DNA of 42,094 nucleotides from Polaribacter sp. GTDB taxonomy: Bacteria > Bacteroidota > Bacteroidia > Flavobacteriales > Flavobacteriaceae. The translations under genes were made by a program, and so were the position numbers. Under the pieces are notes generated by a model. It was not told where the DNA came from. It saw nothing but the letters and a program-made list of their open reading frames with translations, and made no database searches. The first letter of the stretch is position 1, and the number at the start of each line of letters is the position of its first letter. The stretch lies in contig JAQXEU010000008.1 in NCBI GenBank assembly GCA_029250685.1, forward strand, positions 1 to 42,094, read 5' to 3'. Shown piece by piece: positions 1-6,640 of the stretch.

Positions 1-36
1 AAGACCTAAACCTAAGTTTGTTTAAGCTATTAAAGC

Positions 37-411
37 TTATTTAAGCTCAACCTCAGCTCCTGCTTCTTCTAAAGATGCTTTAAGACCTTCAGCCTCATCT
101 TTAGAGATACCTTCTTTGATTGGTGCTGGTGCACTATCAACGATACCTTTAGCTTCTTTTAATCCTAATCCAGTTAATTCCTTAACTAATTTTACAACTG
201 CTAGTTTAGAAGCACCTGCTGCTTTTAAGATTACATCAAATTCAGTTTGCTCATCTGCTGCTCCATCAGCACCACCTGCTGCTGGTCCAGCTACTACAGC
301 TGCTGCTGCTGGCTCAATACCGTACTCATCTTTTAAAATAGTAGCTAAATCATTAACTTCTTTTACTGTTAAGTTAACTAATTGCTCTGCGAAATCTTTT
401 AAATCTGCCAT
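37..411 (-). CDS. rplL: 50S ribosomal protein L7/L12
   Basis: Ribosomal stalk protein bL12, the multicopy factor-recruiting protein of the large subunit. The 124-residue length is normal for the family. The N-terminal helical dimerisation part (about 1-35) is followed by an Ala/Gly-rich hinge (about 36-52) and the conserved C-terminal domain with the motif [20 protein letters not shown] (about 73-92), which binds EF-Tu and EF-G. It follows rplJ with a 50-nt gap and is last in the visible operon; rpoB would be expected next, outside the window. No Shine-Dalgarno sequence precedes the ATG, which is usual in Bacteroidota. Confidence 0.98.
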   Translation of the reverse strand: MADLKDFAEQLVNLTVKEVNDLATILKDEYGIEPAAAAVVAGPAAGGADGAADEQTEFDVILKAAGASKLAVVKLVKELTGLGLKEAKGIVDSAPAPIKEGISKDEAEGLKASLEEAGAEVELK

Positions 412-461
412 TTTAATTGTTTTTAAAAATTTTATTTATTATAGTTTATTAGTGCGCTAAT

Positions 462-977
462 TTATTTTTCTGATAATGTTGTAAGAATACCAGAAAGTTT
501 TTGACCACTAGACTGCAATGCTGAAATAACATTTTTAGCTGGTGATTGTAATAATGTGATAATATCTCCAATAAGTTCTTCTTTAGACTTAATGTTAACA
601 AGTGTATCTAATTGGTCATCACCAACATAAATAGACTCTTCAACAAAAGCACCTTTTAATACAGGCTTGTCTGATTTTTTTCTGAACTCTTTGATTACTT
701 TTGCTGGTGCATTTGATGCTTCAGCAATCATAATAGAAGTATTTCCTTTTAATACATTTGGTAACTCTCCGAAGTCTTTATCAGATGCTTCCATTGCTTT
801 TGAAAGCAATGTATTTTTAACAACTGCCAACTTAACATCTGCTTTAAAACAAGCTCTTCTTAAATTAGATGTTGTTAATGCATCTAATCCAGAAATGTCT
901 GCTAAATAATTAGTGTTAGTATCTGCTAATTTTGCTGTTAAATCTTGGATCACTTGTGATTTTTCTTCTCTAGTCAT
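462..977 (-). CDS. rplJ: 50S ribosomal protein L10
   Basis: Ribosomal protein uL10, base of the L7/L12 stalk, which anchors bL12 dimers through its C-terminal helix. The 171 residues match the family. The N-terminal part MTREEKSQVIQDL and the LRRACFKADVKLAVVKNTLL segment (about 39-58) are typical of L10. It lies between rplA (23-nt gap) and rplL (50-nt gap). In many bacteria the L10-L7/L12 complex represses its own mRNA leader; I could not identify such a leader here with certainty. Confidence 0.98.
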   Translation of the reverse strand: MTREEKSQVIQDLTAKLADTNTNYLADISGLDALTTSNLRRACFKADVKLAVVKNTLLSKAMEASDKDFGELPNVLKGNTSIMIAEASNAPAKVIKEFRKKSDKPVLKGAFVEESIYVGDDQLDTLVNIKSKEELIGDIITLLQSPAKNVISALQSSGQKLSGILTTLSEK

Positions 978-1000
978 AATTTCTAAGTTTTAACTGCTTA

Positions 1001-1690
1001 TTAAACTGATTTAAAGTCAACTGTAACACTAGGGCTCATTGTACTAGACATGAATACACTTTTGATGTATGTTCCTTTTGCTGTAGTTGGTTTCAATTTA
1101 ACAATTGTTTGTAATAATTCATTTGCATTATCTGCAATTTTCTCAGCGTCGAATGATGTTTTACCAATTGCTGCATGTACAATACCAGTTTTATCAACTT
1201 TAAAGTCAATCTTACCAGCCTTTACATCTGCAACAGCTTTTGCAACATCCATTGTTACTGTACCAGTTTTTGGATTAGGCATTAAACCTCTTGGTCCTAA
1301 AACACGACCTAAAGGACCTAATTTTCCCATAACACTTGGCATAGTAATAATTACATCAACATCTGTCCATCCTCCTTTGATTTTTTGAAGGTACTCATCT
1401 AATCCAACATAATCTGCACCCGCTGCTGTAGCTTCGGCTTCTTTATCTGGAGTAACTAATGCTAAAACTTTTACATCTTTACCAGTACCGTGAGGTAATG
1501 TTACAACACCACGAACCATTTGATTAGCTTTACGAGGATCTACTCCTAAACGTATTGCTAAATCAACTGATGCATCAAATTTTACATTTGTTATTTCTTT
1601 TATTAAAGCAGAAGCTTCGCTTACATTATAAGACTTTGTACTATCTAATTTTGCACTTGCTTCTTTACGCTTTTTTGTTAATTTTGCCAT
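1001..1690 (-). CDS. rplA: 50S ribosomal protein L1
   Basis: Ribosomal protein uL1 of the mobile L1 stalk, involved in E-site tRNA release. The 229 residues are standard. Recognisable segments include [20 protein letters not shown] (about 125-144), the most conserved L1 loop, and the C-terminal [11 protein letters not shown]. It follows rplK with a 22-nt gap. In other bacteria L1 represses the rplK-rplA mRNA by binding a mimic of its rRNA site; no such mimic was identified by eye here. Confidence 0.98.
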   Translation of the reverse strand: MAKLTKKRKEASAKLDSTKSYNVSEASALIKEITNVKFDASVDLAIRLGVDPRKANQMVRGVVTLPHGTGKDVKVLALVTPDKEAEATAAGADYVGLDEYLQKIKGGWTDVDVIITMPSVMGKLGPLGRVLGPRGLMPNPKTGTVTMDVAKAVADVKAGKIDFKVDKTGIVHAAIGKTSFDAEKIADNANELLQTIVKLKPTTAKGTYIKSVFMSSTMSPSVTVDFKSV

Positions 1691-1712
1691 TTTGAATAAC
1701 CGTTATTAAAGT

Positions 1713-2150
1713 TTAAGCTGGAGCGTTTCCTGTTACTGTTAATCCCATAGAACGAGCTGTACCTGCAATCATTTTCATTGCTGACTCAACTGTAAATGCA
1801 TTTAAATCTACCATTTTGTCTTCTGCAATAACTTTAATTTGATCCCAAGAAACTTTTGCTACTTTCTTACGGTTTGGTTCTCCAGAACCTTTTTTAATTT
1901 TTGCTGCTTCTAATAATTGTACTGCAGCTGGTGGAGTTTTAACAACAAAGTCAAAAGATTTATCTTTATATACAGTAATTGCTACTGGTAAGACTTTTCC
2001 TTGCTTATCTTGAGTTCTAGCATTAAATTGCTTACAGAACTCCATAATGTTAACTCCGGCAGCACCTAAAGCAGGTCCAACTGGTGGAGAAGGATTTGCT
2101 GATCCTCCGCGCACTTGTAATTTAACAACCTTACTTACTTCTTTTGCCAT
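1713..2150 (-). CDS. rplK: 50S ribosomal protein L11
   Basis: Ribosomal protein uL11 at the GTPase-associated centre, needed for RelA-type stringent sensing in species that use it. The 145 residues are standard. The N-terminal domain has [20 protein letters not shown] (about 9-28) with the proline-rich loop; the C-terminal rRNA-binding domain contains [18 protein letters not shown] 74-nt gap separates it from nusG, slightly longer than the other gaps of this operon, but no terminator is visible there. Confidence 0.98.
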   Translation of the reverse strand: MAKEVSKVVKLQVRGGSANPSPPVGPALGAAGVNIMEFCKQFNARTQDKQGKVLPVAITVYKDKSFDFVVKTPPAAVQLLEAAKIKKGSGEPNRKKVAKVSWDQIKVIAEDKMVDLNAFTVESAMKMIAGTARSMGLTVTGNAPA

Positions 2151-2224
2151 TATTTAAACTTTAGTTTAAGATTTTTTGAATCGTGGAAGCTCATCAAAAA
2201 AATCAATTTCTATTTGTGTAACAA

Positions 2225-2776
2225 TTATGAAATTTTATCTACTTGCATATAGCTTAACTCTAATGGAGTTTTACGTCCAAAGATTTTAACCATAACTTCA
2301 AGCTTTCTTTTTTCTTCATTTACTTTTTCAACTGTACCATCAAATCCATTAAATGGACCATCCACAACTTTTACAGTTTCACCTATAATATAAGGTATCG
2401 CAACGTTATCATCTTGAACAGAAAGTTCATCAACTTTACCTAACATTCTATTTACCTCAGATCTTCTTAATGGAACTGGAGCCCCTCCTTTTGTTTCACC
2501 TAAAAAGCCAATAACACCAGTTACCGATTTTATTACGTGAGGAACCTCTCCTGCTAAATTAGCTTCAACCATTATATAACCAGGAAAATAAACTTTTTCT
2601 TTGTGTATTTTTTTCCCGTCTCTAATTTGTATAACTTTTTCTTTTGGCACTAGCACTTGATCAACATAATCAGACAAGCCTAATCTTGCAATTTCAGTCT
2701 CAATATAAGCTTGCACTTTATTCTCTTGACCTCCAACTGCTCTAACTACGTACCACTTTTTAACTGAATCAGCCAT
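2225..2776 (-). CDS. nusG: Transcription termination/antitermination factor NusG
   Basis: NusG/Spt5-family factor that binds RNA polymerase and couples it to Rho or the ribosome. The NGN domain occupies about residues 7-110, starting KKWYVVRAVGGQENKVQAYI and including the YFPGYIMVE segment; the C-terminal KOW domain includes VKVVDGPFNGFDGTVEKVN (about 134-152). The 183 residues are typical. Its ATG lies 2 nt after the secE stop, so the two are almost certainly translated from the same mRNA. Confidence 0.97.
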   Translation of the reverse strand: MADSVKKWYVVRAVGGQENKVQAYIETEIARLGLSDYVDQVLVPKEKVIQIRDGKKIHKEKVYFPGYIMVEANLAGEVPHVIKSVTGVIGFLGETKGGAPVPLRRSEVNRMLGKVDELSVQDDNVAIPYIIGETVKVVDGPFNGFDGTVEKVNEEKRKLEVMVKIFGRKTPLELSYMQVDKIS

Positions 2777-2778
2777 AA

Positions 2779-2967
2779 TTAATTATTAAACATGGTAAAA
2801 AAGTTATCTAAACCTAATTGAAAAACATAATCAACAGCAAATACTGCCAATGCAAAAATTATAGTAAACACAGCTACAACTACAGTTGATTTTTGTGCTT
2901 CTTCTCTAGGCAACCATGTTACATGATTACTTAGTTCTTCAAATGACTCTTTGATATATTTTATCAT
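2779..2967 (-). CDS. secE: Preprotein translocase subunit SecE
   Basis: Small membrane subunit of the SecYEG channel. The 62-residue protein has an amphipathic N-terminal part (MIKYIKESFEELSNHVTWLP), the conserved W-P motif, and a single membrane segment at about residues 28-49. The reading frame is open further upstream, but a start at 3012 would lie inside tRNA-Trp, so the ATG at 2967 is chosen. The secE-nusG pairing is one of the most conserved in bacteria and supports the call. Confidence 0.95.
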   Translation of the reverse strand: MIKYIKESFEELSNHVTWLPREEAQKSTVVVAVFTIIFALAVFAVDYVFQLGLDNFFTMFNN

Positions 2968-2982
2968 ATTATTAGTTATTTG

Positions 2983-3055
2983 CACGGGCGGAGAGACTCG
3001 AACTCCCGACACCTGGTTTTGGAGACCAGTGCTCTACCAACTGAGCTACGCCCGT
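2983..3055 (-). tRNA. tRNA-Trp (anticodon CCA)
   Basis: A 73-nt cloverleaf on the minus strand. The acceptor arms ACGGGCG and CGCCCGT pair perfectly, the anticodon stem CTGGT/ACCAG encloses CTCCAAA with anticodon CCA, and the T loop is TTCGAGT. The 3' CCA is not encoded. It sits between tuf and secE, so it must be released by processing from the tuf-secE-nusG transcript. Confidence 0.97.
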
Positions 3056-3060
3056 AAACA

Positions 3061-3095
3061 CAAGGTGCTAACCCAAAATATTGAGAAGCACCTTG
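3061..3095 (-). other. Intercistronic hairpin between tuf and tRNA-Trp
   Basis: A perfect 9-bp inverted repeat (CAAGGTGCT at 3061-3069, AGCACCTTG at 3087-3095) with a 17-nt loop lies just after the tuf stop on the minus strand. No run of T follows it, so it does not look like a full intrinsic terminator. It may protect the tuf 3' end or mark a processing site before tRNA-Trp. Confidence 0.6.
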
Positions 3096-3118
3096 AAATG
3101 TTATTAATTAAATTCTGA

Positions 3119-4303
3119 TTAAAGAATCTCAGTTACCTGACCAGCTCCAACTGTTCTACCACCTTCACGGATTGCAAAACGTAAACCAACGTTCATTGCA
3201 ATTGTAGAATGTAATTCAACAGTAATTGTCAAGTTATCACCTGGCATAACCATTTCTACACCTGATGGTAAAGAAATTGTTCCTGTTACATCTGTAGTTC
3301 TTACATAGAACTGTGGACGATAGTTGTTATGGAATGGAGTATGACGTCCACCTTCTTCTTTTTTAAGGATATAAACCTCAGCTTTAAATTTATCGTGTGG
3401 AGTTACAGAACCTGGTTTACAGATTACCATTCCTCTTTTGATTTGTTCTTTATCAATACCTCTTAATAAGATACCTGCATTATCTCCAGCCTCACCTCTA
3501 TCTAAGATTTGACGGAACATTTCAATACCTGTAATTGTAGATGTTAACTTTTCAGCTCCCATTCCAATAATTTCTACAGGATCTCCTGTGTTAGCAATAC
3601 CAGTTTCGATACGACCTGTAGCTACAGTTCCACGACCAGTAATTGAGAATACATCCTCGATTGGCATTAAGAAATCTTTATCAACTTCTCTTAATGGCTC
3701 TTCGATCCAAGAATCAACAGCTGCCATTAATTCCATTATTGAATCAACCCATTTTTGTTCACCGTTCAATGCACCTAATGCAGATCCAGCAACAACAGGT
3801 CCATTATCACCATCGTACTCATAGAAAGAAAGTAAATCTCTAATTTCCATGTCTACTAATTCTAATAATTCCTCATCATCAACCATATCTACTTTATTCA
3901 TAAATACAACCATTCTAGGAATTCCTACTTGGCGACCTAATAAGATATGCTCTCTTGTTTGTGGCATTGGTCCATCAGTTGCAGCTACTACTAAAATAGC
4001 TCCATCCATTTGTGCAGCACCAGTTACCATGTTCTTTACGTAATCCGCGTGACCTGGACAGTCAACGTGAGCGTAATGACGATTAGCTGTTTGATACTCT
4101 ACGTGTGATGTATTAATTGTAATACCTCTCTCTTTTTCTTCTGGAGCGTTATCAATTTGATCAAATGATAATGCTGCCGATAATCCTGCATCAGCTAAAA
4201 CTTTAGTGATTGCAGCAGTTAATGTTGTTTTACCGTGATCTACGTGTCCAATAGTACCAATGTTTAAGTGTGGTTTTGAACGATCAAAAGTTCCTTTTGC
4301 CAT
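3119..4303 (-). CDS. tuf: Elongation factor Tu
   Basis: EF-Tu, the GTPase that delivers aminoacyl-tRNA to the ribosome. The 394 residues are standard. Visible G motifs are GHVDHGKT (about 19-26), the switch [14 protein letters not shown] (about 81-92) and NKVD (about 136-139), followed by domains II and III ending in the conserved [14 protein letters not shown]. It is placed inside a tRNA cluster, four tRNA genes before and one after, all in the same direction. No Shine-Dalgarno sequence precedes the ATG. Confidence 0.99.
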   Translation of the reverse strand: MAKGTFDRSKPHLNIGTIGHVDHGKTTLTAAITKVLADAGLSAALSFDQIDNAPEEKERGITINTSHVEYQTANRHYAHVDCPGHADYVKNMVTGAAQMDGAILVVAATDGPMPQTREHILLGRQVGIPRMVVFMNKVDMVDDEELLELVDMEIRDLLSFYEYDGDNGPVVAGSALGALNGEQKWVDSIMELMAAVDSWIEEPLREVDKDFLMPIEDVFSITGRGTVATGRIETGIANTGDPVEIIGMGAEKLTSTITGIEMFRQILDRGEAGDNAGILLRGIDKEQIKRGMVICKPGSVTPHDKFKAEVYILKKEEGGRHTPFHNNYRPQFYVRTTDVTGTISLPSGVEMVMPGDNLTITVELHSTIAMNVGLRFAIREGGRTVGAGQVTEIL

Positions 4304-4345
4304 GATTATTAAATTTTAATTCTTAGTTAAATATATTTAGTGTTA

Positions 4346-4370
4346 ATTCTATTCTATTCTATTCTATTCT
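4346..4370. repeat. Simple tandem repeat (ATTCT)5
   Basis: Five exact copies of ATTCT (AGAAT on the transcribed strand) lie in the spacer between tRNA-Thr(GGU) and tuf, immediately beside the tRNA 3' end. Such a tract can change length by slippage. Confidence 0.95.
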
Positions 4371-4375
4371 ATTTG

Positions 4376-4448
4376 AGCCAGCGATGGGAGTTGAACCCAC
4401 GACCTCATCCCTACCAAGGATGCGCTCTACCAACTGAGCTACACCGGC
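4376..4448 (-). tRNA. tRNA-Thr (anticodon GGT)
   Basis: A 73-nt cloverleaf on the minus strand with acceptor GCCGGTG/CGCTGGC, anticodon stem CATCC/GGATG and loop TTGGTAG giving anticodon GGT. The D arm has AGTTGGTAGA and the T loop TTCAACT. CCA is not encoded. It is the tRNA nearest to tuf. Confidence 0.97.
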
Positions 4449-4458
4449 TAAAAATTAG

Positions 4459-4531
4459 AGCGAAAGACCGGGTTCGAACCGGCGACATTCAGCTTGGAAG
4501 GCTGACGCTCTACCAACTGAGCTACTTTCGC
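4459..4531 (-). tRNA. tRNA-Gly (anticodon TCC)
   Basis: A 73-nt cloverleaf on the minus strand with a perfect acceptor GCGAAAG/CTTTCGC, anticodon stem TCAGC/GCTGA and loop CTTCCAA giving anticodon TCC. The T arm is CCGGTTCGAACCCGG. CCA is not encoded. Confidence 0.97.
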
Positions 4532-4571
4532 ATTCTATTTTTATCCTTTGTTTTCCAATTGAAAACTATTG

Positions 4572-4653
4572 TGGTGAGAGCAGGATTCGAACCTGCGAAG
4601 ACGTAGTCAGCGGATTTACAGTCCGCCCTCGTTGGCCGCTTGAGTATCTCACC
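4572..4653 (-). tRNA. tRNA-Tyr (anticodon GTA)
   Basis: An 82-nt class II tRNA on the minus strand with acceptor GGTGAGA/TCTCACC, anticodon stem GCGGA/TCCGC and loop CTGTAAA giving anticodon GTA. A long variable arm (TGACTACGTCTTC region) accounts for the extra length. CCA is not encoded. Confidence 0.97.
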
Positions 4654-4683
4654 ATTGTTTCAATGAACTTTTTTATTTTTTTG

Positions 4684-4757
4684 AGCCGATGAAGGGACTC
4701 GAACCCCCGACCTGCTGATTACAAATCAGCTGCTCTAGCCAGCTGAGCTACATCGGC
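4684..4757 (-). tRNA. tRNA-Thr (anticodon TGT)
   Basis: A 74-nt cloverleaf on the minus strand with a perfect acceptor GCCGATG/CATCGGC, anticodon stem CTGAT/ATCAG and loop TTGTAAT giving anticodon TGT. CCA is not encoded. It is the first gene of the tRNA-tuf transcription unit, about 40 nt downstream of the promoter at 4798-4805. Confidence 0.97.
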
Positions 4758-4766
4758 TTATTGCAC

Positions 4767-4797
4767 AAAAAAACAATCCGCTATTTCTAACGGACTG
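4767..4797 (-). terminator. Intrinsic terminator after hpf, overlapping the tRNA-tuf promoter start region
   Basis: On the minus strand CAGTCCG and CGGATTG form a 7-bp stem (one G-T pair) with a 10-nt loop, followed at once by seven T. It would end the xerC-hpf transcript. Its 5' arm begins directly after the -7 box at 4798-4805, so transcripts starting at that promoter would begin in or beside the stem. Confidence 0.65.
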
Positions 4798-4805
4798 CAA
4801 ATGTA
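4798..4805 (-). promoter_or_regulatory. -7 promoter box of the tRNA-tuf-ribosomal protein operon
   Basis: TACATTTG matches the Bacteroidota -7 consensus TAnnTTTG. The upstream -33 region (AGTTTT within AT-rich sequence) is weak. The box and the next six bases (CAGTCC) are identical to the rpsU promoter at 6399-6412. Confidence 0.7.
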
Positions 4806-4854
4806 TTAAAGTTTTTTTTATTTTTAAAACTTTTTTTATCTATTTTTTTAATTT

Positions 4855-5163
4855 TTAAATTGACATTGAATCTCTTAATTTTTCTTTCGATTTTTTAAGC
4901 TGTCTTTTTAAAGAATCCATACAGATACTTATCCCTTCTTCAAAGGATTTTGTTTCTTTCTTAACGATCAATTCACTTCCTGGTATATTAATCTTTACTT
5001 CTGAAATTTTATTCTCTTTATCACTTGTGTTTTGAACTTTTAAAAAGACTTCTGCATCTATAATTTTATTATGAAATTTTGATAATCCTTGCACTTTTGT
5101 TTCTACGTATTTTAATAGATCTGAATCTGCATTAAAATTAACTGATTGAATAAATACCTTCAT
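4855..5163 (-). CDS. hpf: Ribosome hibernation-promoting factor, HPF/RaiA family
   Basis: Short HPF-type protein that binds the 30S decoding region and promotes inactive ribosomes in slow growth. The 102 residues match the short form, without the C-terminal dimerisation domain of long HPF. The start MKVFIQSVNFNADSDLLKYVETKV and the later DAEVFLKVQ...KENKISEVKI strands fit the beta-alpha-beta-beta-beta-alpha fold, with a lysine-rich C-terminal helix. It follows xerC by 6 nt, so the two are cotranscribed; a terminator follows at 4767-4797. Confidence 0.92.
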   Translation of the reverse strand: MKVFIQSVNFNADSDLLKYVETKVQGLSKFHNKIIDAEVFLKVQNTSDKENKISEVKINIPGSELIVKKETKSFEEGISICMDSLKRQLKKSKEKLRDSMSI

Positions 5164-5169
5164 ATAATT

Positions 5170-6054
5170 TTACTTTTTATGGCTTCTAGGGTGAGCCTGA
5201 TTGTACACTTGTTTTATCTTTTCTAAGCTATTATGCGTGTAAACTTGGGTAGAAGCTAAGCTTGAATGCCCTAGCAATTCTTTTACCGAGTTTAAGTCTG
5301 CTCCTTGATTTAGTAAATGAGTTGCAAATGAATGTCTTAAAATATGCGGACTCTTTTTTACTTTCGTAGAAACGTTACTAAAGTAATTATTTATTACTCT
5401 ATAAACAAGTGTTTCGTATATTTTCTTCCCTTTTTCAGTTATAAATAAATAATCATTATCAACAACAATTTCATTTTTAAAAATTAGGTACTCTTCTACT
5501 GTTTTTAACACAGAAGGAATCAAAGGAATTAATCTTTCTTTATTTCTTTTCCCTAAAACTTTAACGGTTTTAGATTGAAAATTAATTGATGTTCTTTTTA
5601 GATTCACTAATTCTGCTCTTCGCATTCCTGTAGAATAAAACAACTCAACAATTAATTTATTTCTAAGTGATTTGAAATCACCTTCAAACTCCAAATTATT
5701 GATTACCTCATTTATCTCTTTTGAAGTAAACGGAACTTGAACTTTTTTTGCGACTTTTAAAGATTTATGTTTCGCAAGTGGATTTGATTTGATTTGATCG
5801 GTTTTCTGTAAAAATTTATAAAATGACTTTAAAGAACTTACTTTTCTATTAATCGAGTTATTTGAAATGCCTTCATCAACCAATTTCACAATCCAAGATC
5901 TAATTTGACTGTAATTTATATCCTTTAGGTTTTCAGCTTCATATTCAACAACACAAAACTCAAAAAAAGAAGTGATATCTTTTCTATAAGCTGTAACCGT
6001 ATGTTTTGAATATTTTCTTTCTAAAACTAAATACTCTAAAAAAGAAGTGATCAT
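5170..6054 (-). CDS. xerC: Tyrosine recombinase XerC
   Basis: Site-specific recombinase of the Xer family, which resolves chromosome dimers at dif. The 294 residues match chromosomal Xer proteins. The N-terminal SAM-like core-binding domain spans about 1-90 and the catalytic domain about 105-290. Catalytic residues visible are R145 (STGMRRAEL), K172 (NKERLIPL), H237 and R240 (HILRH), H263 (LGHSS) and the nucleophile Y272 (QVYTH). Position between rpsU and hpf, and the lack of any element ends, argue for the housekeeping enzyme and against a mobile-element integrase. Confidence 0.93.
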   Translation of the reverse strand: MITSFLEYLVLERKYSKHTVTAYRKDITSFFEFCVVEYEAENLKDINYSQIRSWIVKLVDEGISNNSINRKVSSLKSFYKFLQKTDQIKSNPLAKHKSLKVAKKVQVPFTSKEINEVINNLEFEGDFKSLRNKLIVELFYSTGMRRAELVNLKRTSINFQSKTVKVLGKRNKERLIPLIPSVLKTVEEYLIFKNEIVVDNDYLFITEKGKKIYETLVYRVINNYFSNVSTKVKKSPHILRHSFATHLLNQGADLNSVKELLGHSSLASTQVYTHNSLEKIKQVYNQAHPRSHKK

Positions 6055-6074
6055 TATTTACGAATTGGTGTTTC

Positions 6075-6082
6075 CAAATTTA
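6075..6082 (-). promoter_or_regulatory. Possible -7 promoter box for xerC-hpf
   Basis: TAAATTTG on the minus strand fits TAnnTTTG and lies 21 nt before the xerC ATG, just after the rpsU terminator. No clear TTG is found at the -33 position, so the call is tentative. Confidence 0.45.
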
Positions 6083-6112
6083 CACATATATATAATAGTA
6101 AAAGTTTAAAAC

Positions 6113-6142
6113 AAAAAAAATCCTGCCAAAACTGACAGGATT
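6113..6142 (-). terminator. Intrinsic terminator of rpsU
   Basis: On the minus strand AATCCTGTC and GGCAGGATT form a 9-bp stem (one T-G pair) with a 6-nt loop, followed by eight T. It lies 23 nt after the rpsU stop codon and separates rpsU from xerC. Confidence 0.9.
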
Positions 6143-6165
6143 TATATTTTTAAAATTGATTATTT

Positions 6166-6363
6166 CTAACCAACTTCTTCTTGAGTTCTTAATCTTTGAA
6201 CGTAAGAGGCTTTAATGTTTTGAGCTCTTTTCACAACTGATGGCTTATTAAAATGCTTTCTGTTACGTAAGTTCTTCATTGTCTTCGTACGATCAAATTT
6301 TCTTTTGAAACGTTTCAAAGCTCTATCGATATTCTCTCCTTCTTTTACAGGTATAATTAACAT
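6166..6363 (-). CDS. rpsU: 30S ribosomal protein S21
   Basis: Ribosomal protein bS21, a small basic protein near the 3' end of 16S rRNA. The 65 residues are typical, with MLIIPVKEGENIDRALKRFK and the RKFDRTKTMKNLRNRKHF helix. In Flavobacteriia bS21 is known to help hide the anti-Shine-Dalgarno sequence, so most mRNAs do not use it. This gene is an exception: a strong Shine-Dalgarno element lies 9 nt before the ATG. It is monocistronic, with its own promoter (6405-6434) and terminator (6113-6142), which fits feedback control of bS21 supply. Confidence 0.96.
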   Translation of the reverse strand: MLIIPVKEGENIDRALKRFKRKFDRTKTMKNLRNRKHFNKPSVVKRAQNIKASYVQRLRTQEEVG

Positions 6364-6370
6364 ATGTTGG

Positions 6371-6381
6371 CACCTCCTTTC
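6371..6381 (-). promoter_or_regulatory. Extended Shine-Dalgarno sequence of rpsU
   Basis: GAAAGGAGGTG on the minus strand is complementary over about 10-11 nt to the usual Flavobacteria 16S 3' end (CACCTCCTTTC). The GGAGG core is 9 nt from the ATG. I saw no comparable element at the other starts I inspected (rplL, tuf and several others lack one). Confidence 0.9.
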
Positions 6382-6404
6382 ATGTCGTTCTTTAAATTGG
6401 ACTG

Positions 6405-6434
6405 CAAATGTACAGACTATTTATGAATTCACAA
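6405..6434 (-). promoter_or_regulatory. rpsU promoter
   Basis: TTG (6432-6434), a 19-nt spacer and TACATTTG (6405-6412) match the Flavobacteria consensus TTG-N19-TAnnTTTG. Predicted transcription begins a few bases after the -7 box, giving a leader of about 35-40 nt that contains the Shine-Dalgarno element. Confidence 0.85.
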
Positions 6435-6469
6435 TTTTAATTCGGATTTTATTTTAAATTGATTCACTA

Positions 6470-6639
6470 ATTAAGTTACTGGCTTATAGTCTTTCTTGTC
6501 GATGATCATTTTTGTAAATAAAAAAACATTTTCGCAAAAAAACTTCTTCAAAAAACTATGTCGCAGGCTTATATTCTTTCTTGTCGATGATCATTTTGCG
6601 AATAAAAAAACAATTTCGCAAAAAAACTTCTTCAATAAA
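6470..6639 (-). repeat. Two tandem degenerate copies of the acyl-CoA dehydrogenase 3' end
   Basis: The gap between rpsU and the acyl-CoA dehydrogenase holds two units of about 85 bp (6470-6556 and 6557-6639). Each repeats the final codons of the gene: on the minus strand both contain MIIDKK(D/E)YKP(V/A)T plus a stop codon, matching the gene's own C-terminus. Outside this segment the two units resemble each other, including an A-rich stretch and TTCGCAAAAAAACTTCTTCAA, but not the gene body. They look like duplicated, decayed gene ends. No open reading frame of useful length precedes them. Confidence 0.85.
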
Positions 6640-6640
6640 A

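Noticed and set aside
116..460. Open frames on the plus strand opposite rplL, rplJ, rplA and tuf
   Set aside because: They are shadows of strongly conserved ribosomal and EF-Tu genes and match no family pattern.
2968..3012. Longer secE start
   Set aside because: The extra codons lie in the tRNA-Trp gene.
4340..4606. An 88-codon plus-strand frame running through the tRNA cluster
   Set aside because: It is a translation of antisense tRNA sequence; this pattern is a common false gene call.
4808..4833. AAAGTTTT/AAAACTTT inverted repeat after hpf as a terminator
   Set aside because: Very AT-rich with low stability; the hairpin at 4767-4797 is better.
5170..6054. XerC as a phage or transposon integrase
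   Set aside because: It has housekeeping length and context, and no attachment repeats or cargo were seen.
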